Source: Catenulispora pinisilvae (GTDB taxonomy: Bacteria; Actinomycetota; Actinomycetes; Streptomycetales; Catenulisporaceae). From it: a stretch of 64,000 nucleotides of DNA. Under the pieces are notes generated by a model. It made no database searches and was not told where the DNA came from. It worked only from the letters and a program-made list of their open reading frames with translations. The DNA lies in NCBI RefSeq assembly GCF_015356865.1, contig NZ_JAAFZA010000019.1, positions 1 through 64,000 of the forward strand, read 5' to 3'. The translations under genes were made by a program, and so were the position numbers. Of the stretch, positions 17,730 through 26,817 are shown in pieces. Position 1 is the first letter of the stretch. Every line of letters starts with the position of its first letter.

Positions 17730-18569
17730 TCAGGCTTCGGCTTCGAGTTTGCTGACGTCACCCAGCGGCGTGCCGAACAGCTGCTGGGCATCGGTGAGTC
17801 GGTGGGCGCGCCGGCCTGCCGCCGCGCGGTCGGCACGGTCGGCGTCTATGTGCACCTGTAGTTCCGCGCCCGCGGCGTCCATCACCTGCCTCGGGTCTAC
17901 AGGGCGCTCGTGGCTGGATGGGCCCGTCGGCGCCGCATCAGGGATACTCGCCGCGAAACGCCACAGTAGCCGCAGCGCCGCCGGACTGGGGCCGGTTTCG
18001 CCGGACCCGGCAGCGGCCTGCACCGCCTCGGCCACGCGGATGGCACTCGCGAGGTAGTCGACGCGGGGTGACAGCGGGCCGATGATGCGCTGCTCCACCG
18101 TCCAGGTGCTGACGGTGATGAGTGCGCGCACCGGGGACAGCAGGTCATACGCCAGTGCAGGGCATAGGTAGTAGGGCCGCGAGCCGGGTGCCGCCCGGTA
18201 GGAGCGCTCCTCATCACGGCGCAGGCTGGATAGTTTGGCCGAGGTCAGCTCGCCGGGGAAGAACGCATCATGCACGCTGACGATCAGCTTCGGCGCCGCT
18301 GGCACGCCGAGCAGCATCAGGACACGGTGCACGTGCTCCCGGGCCGGCAGCATCGAACCCCCTACTCTCAGCGCGGGTGCCGACTGTGGCGCACGCGTCT
18401 CCTCTGAGGCGTCATCAGTGTCGACGAGGGTGTCCCAAGCCCGTTCAGCGCGGCGAAGCTGGGCGCGCAGCTCCGCAGCACGCTCAGCGTCCCCGGTCGC
18501 AGTCGCGTCACGGATGGCGCGGCGCAGCTGGCTGATGCGCGTTTCCAGTGCGTCCAACGGATCACTCAT
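17730..18569 (-). CDS. Unknown protein of nuclease-helicase cassette (279 aa)
   Basis: 279 residues from ATG 18569; upstream extensions of the frame run into the divergent sbcD gene and are not plausible. The first 55 residues form a likely coiled coil (DALETRISQLRRAIRD...AAELRAQLRRAERAWD). The rest is a compact domain with REHVHRVLMLLGVPAAPKLI and a conserved-looking HDAFFPGELTSAKLSSLRRDE segment, which is often how winged-helix-containing regulators of restriction operons look. It has no motif I can name. First gene of the minus operon, 44 bases before the nuclease and divergent from sbcD with a 136-base shared promoter region. It could be a DNA-recognition or regulatory subunit. Confidence 0.65.
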   Translation of the reverse strand: MSDPLDALETRISQLRRAIRDATATGDAERAAELRAQLRRAERAWDTLVDTDDASEETRAPQSAPALRVGGSMLPAREHVHRVLMLLGVPAAPKLIVSVHDAFFPGELTSAKLSSLRRDEERSYRAAPGSRPYYLCPALAYDLLSPVRALITVSTWTVEQRIIGPLSPRVDYLASAIRVAEAVQAAAGSGETGPSPAALRLLWRFAASIPDAAPTGPSSHERPVDPRQVMDAAGAELQVHIDADRADRAAAGRRAHRLTDAQQLFGTPLGDVSKLEAEA

Positions 18570-18705
18570 GGACCACACCATACCAGTCTTCCCGAAACTT
18601 CCAGACTTTTTCCCGAGTCCTGGTGTACGGTCGTCTGCAACACCCCTCCGACCGCGTCGTCGCCCCCGGCGTCGAGCCCGCGGATCTTCCCTCTGGAGGC
18701 ATCCC

Positions 18706-20022
18706 GTGACGGGACGCGTATTCCACACCTCCGACTGGCACCTGGGCCGCCAGATCGGCCGCCACCGGCGCGACGCCGAATTCGACGCCGTCCTGGCCGA
18801 GATCGTCGATATCGCCGCCGACTTCCGGCCCGATCTCATCGTGCACAGCGGAGACCTGTTCGACAGCTCCCGGCCAGGGCTGGACGACATCGTTCGCGCC
18901 GCACAGACGCTTCGCCGCCTCGGACAAGTCGCCCCGGTGGTCGTCGTCGCCGGCAATCACGACACGCGCAACGTACTGACATTCCTGGAGTTCATCCTGA
19001 ATGACATGGGCACCCAGGACAGGACCCAGGCGCAGGTCCGCTTCGCCACCGACGCCCGCCCCGACGGGCTGCTCATCGCCGACTACCCCTCCTCCGACGG
19101 ACAGTCGACCATCCGGATCGGCGCATTGCCCTACCTGCACCCCAATCGGTTCGCCTACGACTTCGCCAACCCGGCGACAGCGACCGCGACCTACGCCGAG
19201 CGAATGCGCACCGTCCAGGCCGACGTCCACCAGCGTCTGGCCGCTGACGCCAGGCCGGACCACCTTCTGGTCTACGCTGCCCACCTGTTCGTCGAAGGCG
19301 CCGTCCCTTCCCGCTCGGAGAAGCCGATAAGCATCGCAGACGACTACGCCGTCGCACCGGGAGCTCTACCAGGCGTCGCCTACGGCGCCCTGGGCCACAT
19401 CCACAAACCTCAAGCGATCACCAGCACCCCCTTCCCGGCCTACTACGCCGGCAGCCCACTGCAGCTGGACTTCGGCGAGATCAACGACACCAAAAGCGTG
19501 GTGCTGGCCGAGATCACGCCGGGCCGCGACCCCCGCATCACCACCGAACCGCTGACGTCGGGCCGCCGCCTGGTCAAACTCGAGGGCACGTTGGACGAGA
19601 TCGCTCAACGCGCCGGCCGTGTCGGCGACGCGTGGGTGAAAGCGGTGGTGAAGTCCGAAGCCTCCCACGCGCATCTGGGCGAGACCCTGCAGAAGATGCT
19701 TCCGGAAGCGACGCTCGTCATCATCGACGAGATCCGCCCCGGAGCGGCGAACCGCGTGCTGGACCGCAGCGCGGCTACTGAAGAGCTGCCCGGCATCGAA
19801 GAGCTTCTCCGCTCGTATCTGGACGACAGAGGCACCAGCGGCGTCGCCCTGGATCGTGCAATGGCCGCCTTCGGCGCCCTTTGCGACGAGCCGGACCCGG
19901 AGGACCCCTCCCCGTGCTGCGAGGAGACGCTACTGACTGCGGCCATCGCCGGCTCCGGTCTGGACGAAATCGATCGGTCCGGCCTGCTCACCGCAATCAC
20001 CTCGCCGGAGGGTGCGCGATGA
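18706..20022 (+). CDS. sbcD: SbcD/Mre11-family exonuclease
   Basis: 438 residues from GTG 18706, with TGGAGG six bases upstream. The much longer open frame to 18235 overlaps the divergent gene and lacks coding character. Mre11 phosphoesterase motifs are intact: SDWHLG (D10, H12), HSGDLFD (GD 49-50), VAGNHD (83-86), YAAHLFVEG, and GALGHIHKPQ. With SbcC it forms an ATP-dependent nuclease that opens hairpins and processes blocked double-strand ends. It overlaps sbcC as ATGA. Housekeeping SbcCD is usual in actinomycetes, but this copy sits divergent to a Fe-S nuclease/helicase operon beside Wadjet, suggesting an accessory, possibly defence-dedicated copy. Confidence 0.9.
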   Translation: MTGRVFHTSDWHLGRQIGRHRRDAEFDAVLAEIVDIAADFRPDLIVHSGDLFDSSRPGLDDIVRAAQTLRRLGQVAPVVVVAGNHDTRNVLTFLEFILNDMGTQDRTQAQVRFATDARPDGLLIADYPSSDGQSTIRIGALPYLHPNRFAYDFANPATATATYAERMRTVQADVHQRLAADARPDHLLVYAAHLFVEGAVPSRSEKPISIADDYAVAPGALPGVAYGALGHIHKPQAITSTPFPAYYAGSPLQLDFGEINDTKSVVLAEITPGRDPRITTEPLTSGRRLVKLEGTLDEIAQRAGRVGDAWVKAVVKSEASHAHLGETLQKMLPEATLVIIDEIRPGAANRVLDRSAATEELPGIEELLRSYLDDRGTSGVALDRAMAAFGALCDEPDPEDPSPCCEETLLTAAIAGSGLDEIDRSGLLTAITSPEGAR

Positions 20023-23000
20023 AGCCTTTGACGCTGTCACTGACCGGTTTCCGCAGCTACCCCAACCCGGTCACCGTGGACTTCACCGGCAAGACCCTCG
20101 TCGCCGCGCTCGGCGACACCGGCGCTGGCAAGAGCAGCCTGCTCGAGGCCATCACGTTCGCCTTGTTCGGCAGGAGTTCCTGGGACGGTAAGGCATCTCG
20201 CCAGCTCATCACCGACGGCGCGTCGGCCATGAGCGTCGAGCTGCTCTTCCTGCACAATGACGAGCGGTGGCAGGTGCACCGCACCAGCCACGCCACCAAC
20301 CCCAACGCCGGCCGGCACCACCTGAACAATCTGGACACCGGAGAAGAAGCCGACGGCGCCACCATCGTCAACAGCCGTATCAAGACCCTGCTGCATATGG
20401 ACGATGAGACGTTCCTGCGCACAGCACTGCTCCCGCAAGGCCGATTCGACCGGCTGCTGGTCGCCACCATGAGGGAACGCTCCAAACTACTCCGTGAACT
20501 GTTCGGCGCCGACTCCCTGGAGACCGTCCGTGCTCAAGCCGACCGCCAGCTGCACTCCGTCGAACAGCTGATGGCCGTGGCCACGGTGAAGCGAGACACC
20601 ATGCCGGCCAACCCCGAGAAAACCGCGAACGACGCCCGCCTCGCCGCTGAAACCGCCGAGGCAATTGCTGGCCGCCTGGACAGCACCATCGCCGCCGTCA
20701 AGGTGTTGCAGAAACAGGCCTCACAGGCCGAAACCGCGGCCACTGCGGCACGCACGCAGGCACAGACCCTTTCAACGCTCGCCACCACCGACGCAGAAGC
20801 GGTCCTGAACCGGCTCGAGCCCGTTGCCGCGCAGATCGCCGACCGACGCAATGATCTGGACCGCCGCGCCACCGACGCGGCGTCCGCCGAAGGCGACCTC
20901 ACCTCAGCCATCGAGAGCGCGGACCGCGATGGCGAAGGACTCGCTGCGCTCGGCCAGGCGGCGGCATTGCTGGAAAACCTCGCCGCCCGCACCGAGGAAC
21001 AGCGGACAGAACGCGACAGGCTGGCTGCGACCGCCGAGCAGCTTGCCGCCGAAGCCACCGACACCGCCGACGCACAGAAGGAACTTGCGGTCCGGACCAG
21101 CGGTGCCGAACCTCTCACTACCGCCGCTGCGTCAGCGGCTGACCTCAGCGCGAAGGTCCGCAGCCATGTGTCGGCAACCCGCGAGGCGGTAGCAGCAGCT
21201 GCGACCGCGGCCCGGCACGTCGCCGACGCCACGCAGGCACAATCGACCGCGGAACAAAAGAGGGATGAACTCCAGGTTCGCATCGCACCAGCCAAACAAC
21301 ACGCCGAGGAAGCCCAGAAGGAGCTCACCGCCGCGCAGACACTCCTGGAATCCCTGCGCTCACGCGACCGCGCCGCCGAGTTCGCCGCCGACCTACACCC
21401 CGGCGACGGCTGCCCGGTGTGCCAGAGGACCCTTCCCGACGACTTCGAGCCCGTGAGCAAAGCTGGCACCGCAGCTATCCGAAAAGCGAACACACGCCTG
21501 CACGACGCCCAGGAACTGCTGGCGGACGCCAACACCCGAGTCGCCAAGGCTAAGGCTGACCTAGCAGCTGCCCAGACCAGTATCAAGGAACGTGAAACTG
21601 CATGCCGAAAGGCTGACTCCCGCGCCAAACAGGCCGCCGACATCGCCGACACGATGCTGCAGGAACTCTCCTCCTCAGCGAACATCGCCGTCCCAAACGC
21701 CCAATTCGACACGGCTGCTGCCCAGGCAACCCTCCAACAGGCCATCGCGGTACTCACCACCTCCCCCGCCGACGACGAGGCCGCAACGGATCTCGCCGCA
21801 TCGATCATCACCGCGCTCATCGAGCATGAACAGGCCGCCGCAAGCCACGCCGAACAGCTACATACCAAAGCTGCCGGCCACACCGCCGCCATCGCCGCCG
21901 ACGGCAAAGCCCTGGCCCAACGCAAGAGGACCTACGAACGCGGACTTGCCGACAAAGACGCCGCCAATAAGCGGAACACCGCCGCCACCGGCCGGCTGAC
22001 CGCCGCCGTCGAATCCCTGCCGTCGCGCTTCCGACAGGTGCTGCCCGCCGAGCTGCTCTCTATCACCGCAGCCGAAGCGGACGCCGCGGCCGCTCAGATC
22101 AACGCCCGCACGGGCCAAGTCCAGAAGCTCATCAACGATCGAGAACGAGCCCGCGCTGACGCCGCTGAGATCAGCAGACTGCACCGCGCCCTCGAGCAGG
22201 AAGAAACGGCCGCGATCGATCGCCCGCTAAGCCAGCTACGAGCCTCCCTCTACGCCTGGTCCCAAGCCGCCCAGCAGGCTGCCTCCCGACTGAAGAACGA
22301 CCAGGCCGCAGACATCGAGGTGCCCCGCGTCGAAACGCACCTCACCGACATCGGGGACCTGAGGTTGCTTGCCGCAGCCCTGTCGACGACCACCGCCGAA
22401 CTGGATCGCGAACTACAAGCTTATGCGGCCCGGTGTGCTTCGCGCGCAGCAGACGCCGTTGCCGCTCTCGGCGAGCATGCCAGGAATCTCTCCGGCATCG
22501 AGGGCTTGGACGCCTCAATCGATCTGATAAACCCGGACGCGCTAATCGCCCTAGGGACCACCGTCGGCCGCGTAAAGAGCGAGGCCGCCAGACGACGTGA
22601 GGAACAAAAGACCGCGCAGGAGCAGATCAGACCAGCTGCCGACCTGGACTTCGCCATCACCGCCGGCCAGACAAGGCTGGACACGTTGAGCGTGCTGCGC
22701 CGCGAACTCGTTGACGCCAAGTTCCTCGGGCACCTGACCACGCTGCGGACCCGTGCCCTGCTTGGCTTTGCCTCCGACCTGCTCGGGCAGATGTCCGACG
22801 ACCAGTTCGGTTTCGCCGAGACCTTCGACATCGTCAGCCGAGGCTCCGGCGTCGAGCACCACCCCAACCGGCTCTCCGGCGGAGAGAAATTCCTCGCCTC
22901 ACTCGCCCTCGCGCTGGCTCTAGCCGAGATGCATTCCCGCGGTGGTACGCGCCTCGGTTCGCTGTTCCTCGACGAAGGCTTCGCGGCGCTGGACACCACC

Positions 23001-23216
23001 ACGCTCGATGCGGCGCTGGAAGTCCTCCGTGCACAAGCCGGGGGCGACCGTCTGGTCATGGTGATCAGCCACTTGCACGCCATCGCCGAAGAGGTCGACG
23101 ACGTTTTGTGGGTGGAGCGAGCCCCGACAGGGTCCACGGCGCGGTGGCTGACCCAGGAGGAACGCGACGAGTTGGTGCAGGCCGATCTGGCCAGCGGGCT
23201 GCAGACCCTGACGTGA
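20019..23216 (+). CDS. sbcC: SbcC/Rad50-family ATPase
   Basis: 1065 residues from ATG 20019, overlapping sbcD by ATGA. Walker A is GDTGAGKSS (32-40). Long Ala/Glu/Arg coiled coils surround a zinc-hook CPVC at 465-468 (GDGCPVCQRTLP). The C-terminal head has LSGGEKFLASL (from 952) and a Walker B FLDEGFAALD (about 983-992), followed by a D-loop and VISHLHAIAEEV switch. All parts of a working Rad50 are present at normal length. It is the final gene of the plus-strand operon. Immediately downstream lies the tRNA-Lys-like fragment, so this gene may sit at the edge of an integrated element. Confidence 0.92.
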   Translation: MKPLTLSLTGFRSYPNPVTVDFTGKTLVAALGDTGAGKSSLLEAITFALFGRSSWDGKASRQLITDGASAMSVELLFLHNDERWQVHRTSHATNPNAGRHHLNNLDTGEEADGATIVNSRIKTLLHMDDETFLRTALLPQGRFDRLLVATMRERSKLLRELFGADSLETVRAQADRQLHSVEQLMAVATVKRDTMPANPEKTANDARLAAETAEAIAGRLDSTIAAVKVLQKQASQAETAATAARTQAQTLSTLATTDAEAVLNRLEPVAAQIADRRNDLDRRATDAASAEGDLTSAIESADRDGEGLAALGQAAALLENLAARTEEQRTERDRLAATAEQLAAEATDTADAQKELAVRTSGAEPLTTAAASAADLSAKVRSHVSATREAVAAAATAARHVADATQAQSTAEQKRDELQVRIAPAKQHAEEAQKELTAAQTLLESLRSRDRAAEFAADLHPGDGCPVCQRTLPDDFEPVSKAGTAAIRKANTRLHDAQELLADANTRVAKAKADLAAAQTSIKERETACRKADSRAKQAADIADTMLQELSSSANIAVPNAQFDTAAAQATLQQAIAVLTTSPADDEAATDLAASIITALIEHEQAAASHAEQLHTKAAGHTAAIAADGKALAQRKRTYERGLADKDAANKRNTAATGRLTAAVESLPSRFRQVLPAELLSITAAEADAAAAQINARTGQVQKLINDRERARADAAEISRLHRALEQEETAAIDRPLSQLRASLYAWSQAAQQAASRLKNDQAADIEVPRVETHLTDIGDLRLLAAALSTTTAELDRELQAYAARCASRAADAVAALGEHARNLSGIEGLDASIDLINPDALIALGTTVGRVKSEAARRREEQKTAQEQIRPAADLDFAITAGQTRLDTLSVLRRELVDAKFLGHLTTLRTRALLGFASDLLGQMSDDQFGFAETFDIVSRGSGVEHHPNRLSGGEKFLASLALALALAEMHSRGGTRLGSLFLDEGFAALDTTTLDAALEVLRAQAGGDRLVMVISHLHAIAEEVDDVLWVERAPTGSTARWLTQEERDELVQADLASGLQTLT

Positions 23217-23369
23217 CACGGAGACCGTCCCGTGTGCCTCTACCTGGCCGCAAGACCGCGGCGGATAGCAGCACACGGGAGGCAACTCTCTGCGCGCACA
23301 CTGCAGCTTCCGTTGCCGAGCTGCACTGCACACCCTCGGCCTGGCGATCAGCGCAATCTCGACCAGAAA

Positions 23370-23413
23370 CTCTTGATCCGCGGGTTCGGGGTTCAAGTCC
23401 CTAGCGGCGCACC
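23370..23413 (+). other. tRNA-Lys(CUU)-like 3' fragment, candidate attachment site
   Basis: These 44 bases read like the 3' half of a tRNA-Lys: anticodon loop CTCTTGA, 3' anticodon stem TCCGC, TψC arm GGGGTTCAAGTCCC and acceptor strand GCGGCGC followed by ACC. Upstream bases do not form the matching 5' anticodon stem, D-arm or acceptor strand, so this is not a whole tRNA. The outermost T-stem pair also mismatches. A duplicated tRNA 3' end is the usual scar left by a tyrosine-recombinase element integrated into a tRNA gene. The intact tRNA would be the other boundary and is not in this window. Confidence 0.55.
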
Positions 23414-24015
23414 CGTAGTAAGACCTTAAGTAGGCATCCAGAGGGGCCGGACCCACCCAAGGGGATCGGCTGAGCCAGGAAGCAGACCACGGCGTCGCAG
23501 CGGGGTGTCGGTCCGCCGGAAGCCCGAAACGGCCACCACGCTTGCCGCCGTCCGGGGCTGCCCGGCGAGTCACAGCCAGCACCCGGCGACATTCACATCG
23601 CCATCTTTCAACCACTCGACGAGCTGCTCATGACGGGCATTGTCCTGTGCTGTGGTGGCGCAGCTATCACTAAGGACGTCAAGCTTTTGTACCTAAACAC
23701 CCACTTATATCCGCTGATGGCGTGGCCCACATCACACCATCGCGGACGTTAGAGCGCCACTTCGACGGCCCACGCGCGCGCTACGGGTAAGTCATGCCCG
23801 ACGGCCTACGACCTTCTGGAGGCACCGTCGCCATCCAGGACACCGGCGCCGCCCGGCGCGCCGCACTCGACGGCTTCACGCTGACCGTAGACGCCTCCGG
23901 TTCTTTTGCGAGTGTCTTGAAGCAAGGAACTTGACCAACAGTGCTATCCCTCCTGGTCAAGCCAGGTTCCCGGTTCCTCGGATGCAACAGGCCTGTTGCC
24001 CAGGATCGTGTTCCG
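23414..24015 (+). other. Non-coding stretch between tRNA scar and AlbA_2 pseudogene
   Basis: About 600 bases without a supportable gene. A 46-codon ORF at 23794-23934 (MPDGLRPSGGTVAIQDTG...) has plausible composition but no ribosome-binding site and no recognised similarity, so it may be a remnant. The base composition is lower in GC around 23650-23730 (taaacacccacttatatcc), unlike flanking genes, which fits a junction region of foreign DNA. Confidence 0.4.
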
Positions 24016-25088
24016 TCAGAGCTGCTGCCCGATGTCCGGCGTCGCGTCGGTGAGCATCTCGTCGTAGCGATACTCGATGGCCGGCGAGCGCAGGAGCGGG
24101 CCGAGGAGGCGGCGAGTGACAGCTCCCGGGGCCTCGGTCAGCTCAGCCCAGGTTACGGCCGTGGCCTGCCGGTATTCTTCGTCGCTGTAGCGAGCCGTGG
24201 TGGCAAAACGCGTGTGATCGGGCGCCGCCTGGAGCTTGTGAAGCCCGGTGCCGCCGATCGCCAGGGACCAGGGGCCGACATAGCTGGCCTCCTCGGCGAC
24301 GGCGAGGAAGCGGCGGGTCAGCGAGACGGTGGCGGGGTCAGAGATGAACACCTCGTCACCGGTCAGGTTGACGGTCAGCCGGCTGAAGAACAGCCGGAGG
24401 CCGCAGTCCTCAAACACCTGCAGCTCGATCGCCCCGGTCATCATGGGGTTCGGCACGAAAATGCGGCCCTCGCTCAGGTTGGAGGTGGCCCGGGCGGCGC
24501 CGCGGGCGCGGCGGTAGCTGTTGGTGTCGAGGAGGCGCGGGATGGCCTCCGGGAGGGTGTTGAGCTCGCCAGGGTGGGCCCGCATCGCGAGCTGCTGCAT
24601 GCGCGTGTTCCAGTTCGTGGTGCCGACAAGTCCCAACGGCATGTCTGGACGGCTGGCTTGTGGCTGGGCCAGCAGGAACAGGTGCCCCTGACCGGTTCCG
24701 TCCTTGACGGGGTCGTTGGCGATCTCGTCGGTCAGCATGTCCAGAGCGTCCTGCTCGACGACCCGGCGGCGCTGAACGAGTCGGACGGTCGTTGCTCAGC
24801 TTGTGGTTGGTCTTGTCGCCGCGACCGAAGTAGTAGTGGTCGACCATGTGAGGGGCGAGAGGGCTGGCAGGGATCTGGACGATCACGTAGCCCTTCAAGG
24901 AGTCCGCGCCGGACGGGATCGTGGTGCAGACGACGTTCAGCGGCGGGTCCGGCGTGAACCGGGCGACCTGCTCGATCTTCTCCGGCAGGCCCTTCAGCGG
25001 CTGCGGAGCGAGAGTGAGCGCCTAGACGGCCGAAGAGCTTGACCTTGGAGCTGGGCGCTGAGTTCACCATCGATACTATGAGCACCAC
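24016..25088 (-). pseudogene. Frameshifted AlbA_2 (Schlafen-type) ATP-binding/transcription factor gene
   Basis: Three frames together spell one protein. The N-terminal frame ends at SSKVKLFGRL. The second frame reads LTLAPQPLKGLPEKIEQVAR... through YVIVQIPASPLAPHMVDHYY and FGRGDKTNHKLSN. The third frame (24738 downward) reads MLTDEIANDPVKD to the stop. The block IVQIPASPLAPHMVDHYYFGRG is typical of AlbA_2/Schlafen DNA-binding domains, which are common in defence islands and mobile elements. One base change of frame lies near 25020 and a second near 24735-24780. With two frameshifts the gene should be inactive. The N-terminal boundary is uncertain because the start could lie above 25088. Confidence 0.65.
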
Positions 25089-25179
25089 GTAACTGCCAGT
25101 TCAAACGCTGGAGCCTATTGCGACAGGTCTAGCGGTGACGGGCCGGGGCTAACCACCGCACTTACCGTATACCTGACTA

Positions 25180-25208
25180 TTGACACATGTCCGTTTGGCT
25201 TCGATGAT
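25180..25208 (+). promoter_or_regulatory. Candidate sigma-70-type promoter for the synthase operon
   Basis: TTGACA at 25180-25185, a 17-base spacer, then GATGAT at 25203-25208. The -35 is a perfect match and the -10 is four of six. It lies about 190 bases before the AT-ACP start, with no gene between (25089-25395 holds only short antisense ORFs). Prediction from consensus only. Confidence 0.4.
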
Positions 25209-25395
25209 GCGGTTGGCGTCCACCGCCTGCACTGCCTTGGCAGAGCCTTCGCATCAGCGGGTGGGCCTCTGCAGCGGCTTGCTGTCCGTCAGGCGCCGGC
25301 GGTGCTTGACGGACTCGTCTGCAGCGACAGGTCGTTCAGTGTTCTCTGTCGTCAACCCTCCTGCCCGGGCCCGTACCTCCTGGAAGGTGGTTTCG

Positions 25396-26817
25396 ATGCA
25401 CGAGAAGATCGTTGTGGTGATGCCGGGGACGGTCGCGATGCCCCCAGCTGGCGTCCTGGACGAGATCGCAGGTGCACACTCCGGCGTGAGGAGCGTGTTG
25501 GCAGGCATCGACCGCGCCGGTGAACGGTTTGAGGTGCCGCCTGTCTCCGGGTATCTCACTGAAGGCAGGTCCATAGGCGACCGGATATCCCCGGAGGCGC
25601 ACTACCTCGCGTTGATGGCGGTTTCCCTCGCGGTGTTCGAATCCTTCCTCGCCGAGGGAGGAGAGCCGTACGCGATTGTCGGTCAGAGCATCGGGGAAGT
25701 GTGGGCACTAGTGGCCGCGGGGGTGTTGTGTGTGGAGGACGGCGCCCGGCTTGCCTGTATCCGCAGTCAGGCACTGACCCGGCTCGGCTGGCCGGGCGCG
25801 ATGATGCCGGTGGGAGCGGGAGCCAGCGCAGTAGGACATCTCGTTGATGCGGTCGATCACCCAGATCTAGTGGTGGCGTGCGTCAACTCGCCGCGCCAGA
25901 CTGTGGTCAGCGGCCCGCGCGATGCGGTGGCGCTGCTTGGACGGCTGGCCGGCGAGTTGGATTGGGCCACCACCCGCTTGCAGGTCCCGCATCCTTCGCA
26001 CAGCCCTGCGCTCGCCCCAGCTGCGGCCGAGGTGGCCGCCGAAGCTGACGGTATGGCGCGGGGGCCGATGCGCTGGCGGCTGTGGTCGCCGGTCCTTCGG
26101 CGATGGATGAGCCACGAAGATGATCCGGTTGCGATGACTTCAACGTCGATGACCCGGCCGGTGTATTTCTATGAAGCGGTAGCCGTCCTACATGCCGGGG
26201 GTGCCGAAACGTTCTTGGAATGCAGCGCCTCGCAGGGCCTGGTCAAGATAATCCAGGCGGCCTTGCCCGCGGTACGGGTGCGCACCGCATTGACGGCGCT
26301 CGCACTTCCTCACTCTGCTGTCGAGCGTCCAGCGGTCGGCGCTGGTCATGCCGAACCGATCTCCAGTCCTATCCCGGCGCCTGAACAAGGCAAGGACAGT
26401 GGTGAGGCGGCGGACGCGGCGCCGACGCAGGGCGTCGGTCCGAACCTGGTTCAGCCGGCGGGGAAGACAGATGGGCAGGACCCTCACGACGCGCCCCCCG
26501 AGCTCGCCGAGGCGACCACGGTCGCCAGCGCGAGTGGCGACGGGGTCGGCGAGCTAGGGCGTACGCAGGTTATGGCTGAGCTGCGTCAACTCTACGGCGA
26601 GTTTCTCGGATACCCGCCCGAACTGCTCGGAGAGGACGAGCATCTGGAGGCTGACTTGGGCGTGGAGTCGCTCAAGCAGGTCGCGCTGCTAGGCAAGGTG
26701 GGTGAGAAGTACGGCCTTGACCAGCTGCGCGAGGACGCGAGGCTGCTCGACTTCCCCACATTGGGCCGGATCGCTGACCTGGTTGTCGGCGCCGGCGGGC
26801 AAGAGGGGCAAGGATGA
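25396..26817 (+). CDS. Acyltransferase-acyl carrier protein (AT-ACP) didomain protein
   Basis: 473 residues from ATG 25396 (GGAAGGTGG just upstream); the longer open frame to 25180 lacks coding character. Residues 1-300 form a FabD/AT-type domain with the nucleophile S98 in VGQSIGE (usual family motif GHSxG) and the catalytic His H202 in HPSHSPAL. Residues 310-395 are a Gly/Ala/Pro/Asp-rich linker. Residues 400-465 are an acyl carrier protein, with the phosphopantetheine serine S425 in LGVESLKQ. It should select and transfer an extender unit, probably malonyl, and carry the chain on its ACP for the downstream synthase, which has neither domain. It overlaps that synthase by ATGA. Extender specificity cannot be told from the sequence. 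Confidence 0.85.
   Translation: MHEKIVVVMPGTVAMPPAGVLDEIAGAHSGVRSVLAGIDRAGERFEVPPVSGYLTEGRSIGDRISPEAHYLALMAVSLAVFESFLAEGGEPYAIVGQSIGEVWALVAAGVLCVEDGARLACIRSQALTRLGWPGAMMPVGAGASAVGHLVDAVDHPDLVVACVNSPRQTVVSGPRDAVALLGRLAGELDWATTRLQVPHPSHSPALAPAAAEVAAEADGMARGPMRWRLWSPVLRRWMSHEDDPVAMTSTSMTRPVYFYEAVAVLHAGGAETFLECSASQGLVKIIQAALPAVRVRTALTALALPHSAVERPAVGAGHAEPISSPIPAPEQGKDSGEAADAAPTQGVGPNLVQPAGKTDGQDPHDAPPELAEATTVASASGDGVGELGRTQVMAELRQLYGEFLGYPPELLGEDEHLEADLGVESLKQVALLGKVGEKYGLDQLREDARLLDFPTLGRIADLVVGAGGQEGQG

Noticed and set aside
23320-23413. Complete tRNA-Lys gene
   Set aside because: The 5' half (acceptor strand, D-arm, 5' anticodon stem) cannot be formed.
23794-23934. 46-codon ORF after the tRNA scar
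   Set aside because: No ribosome-binding site and no recognised similarity; mentioned only as a possible remnant.
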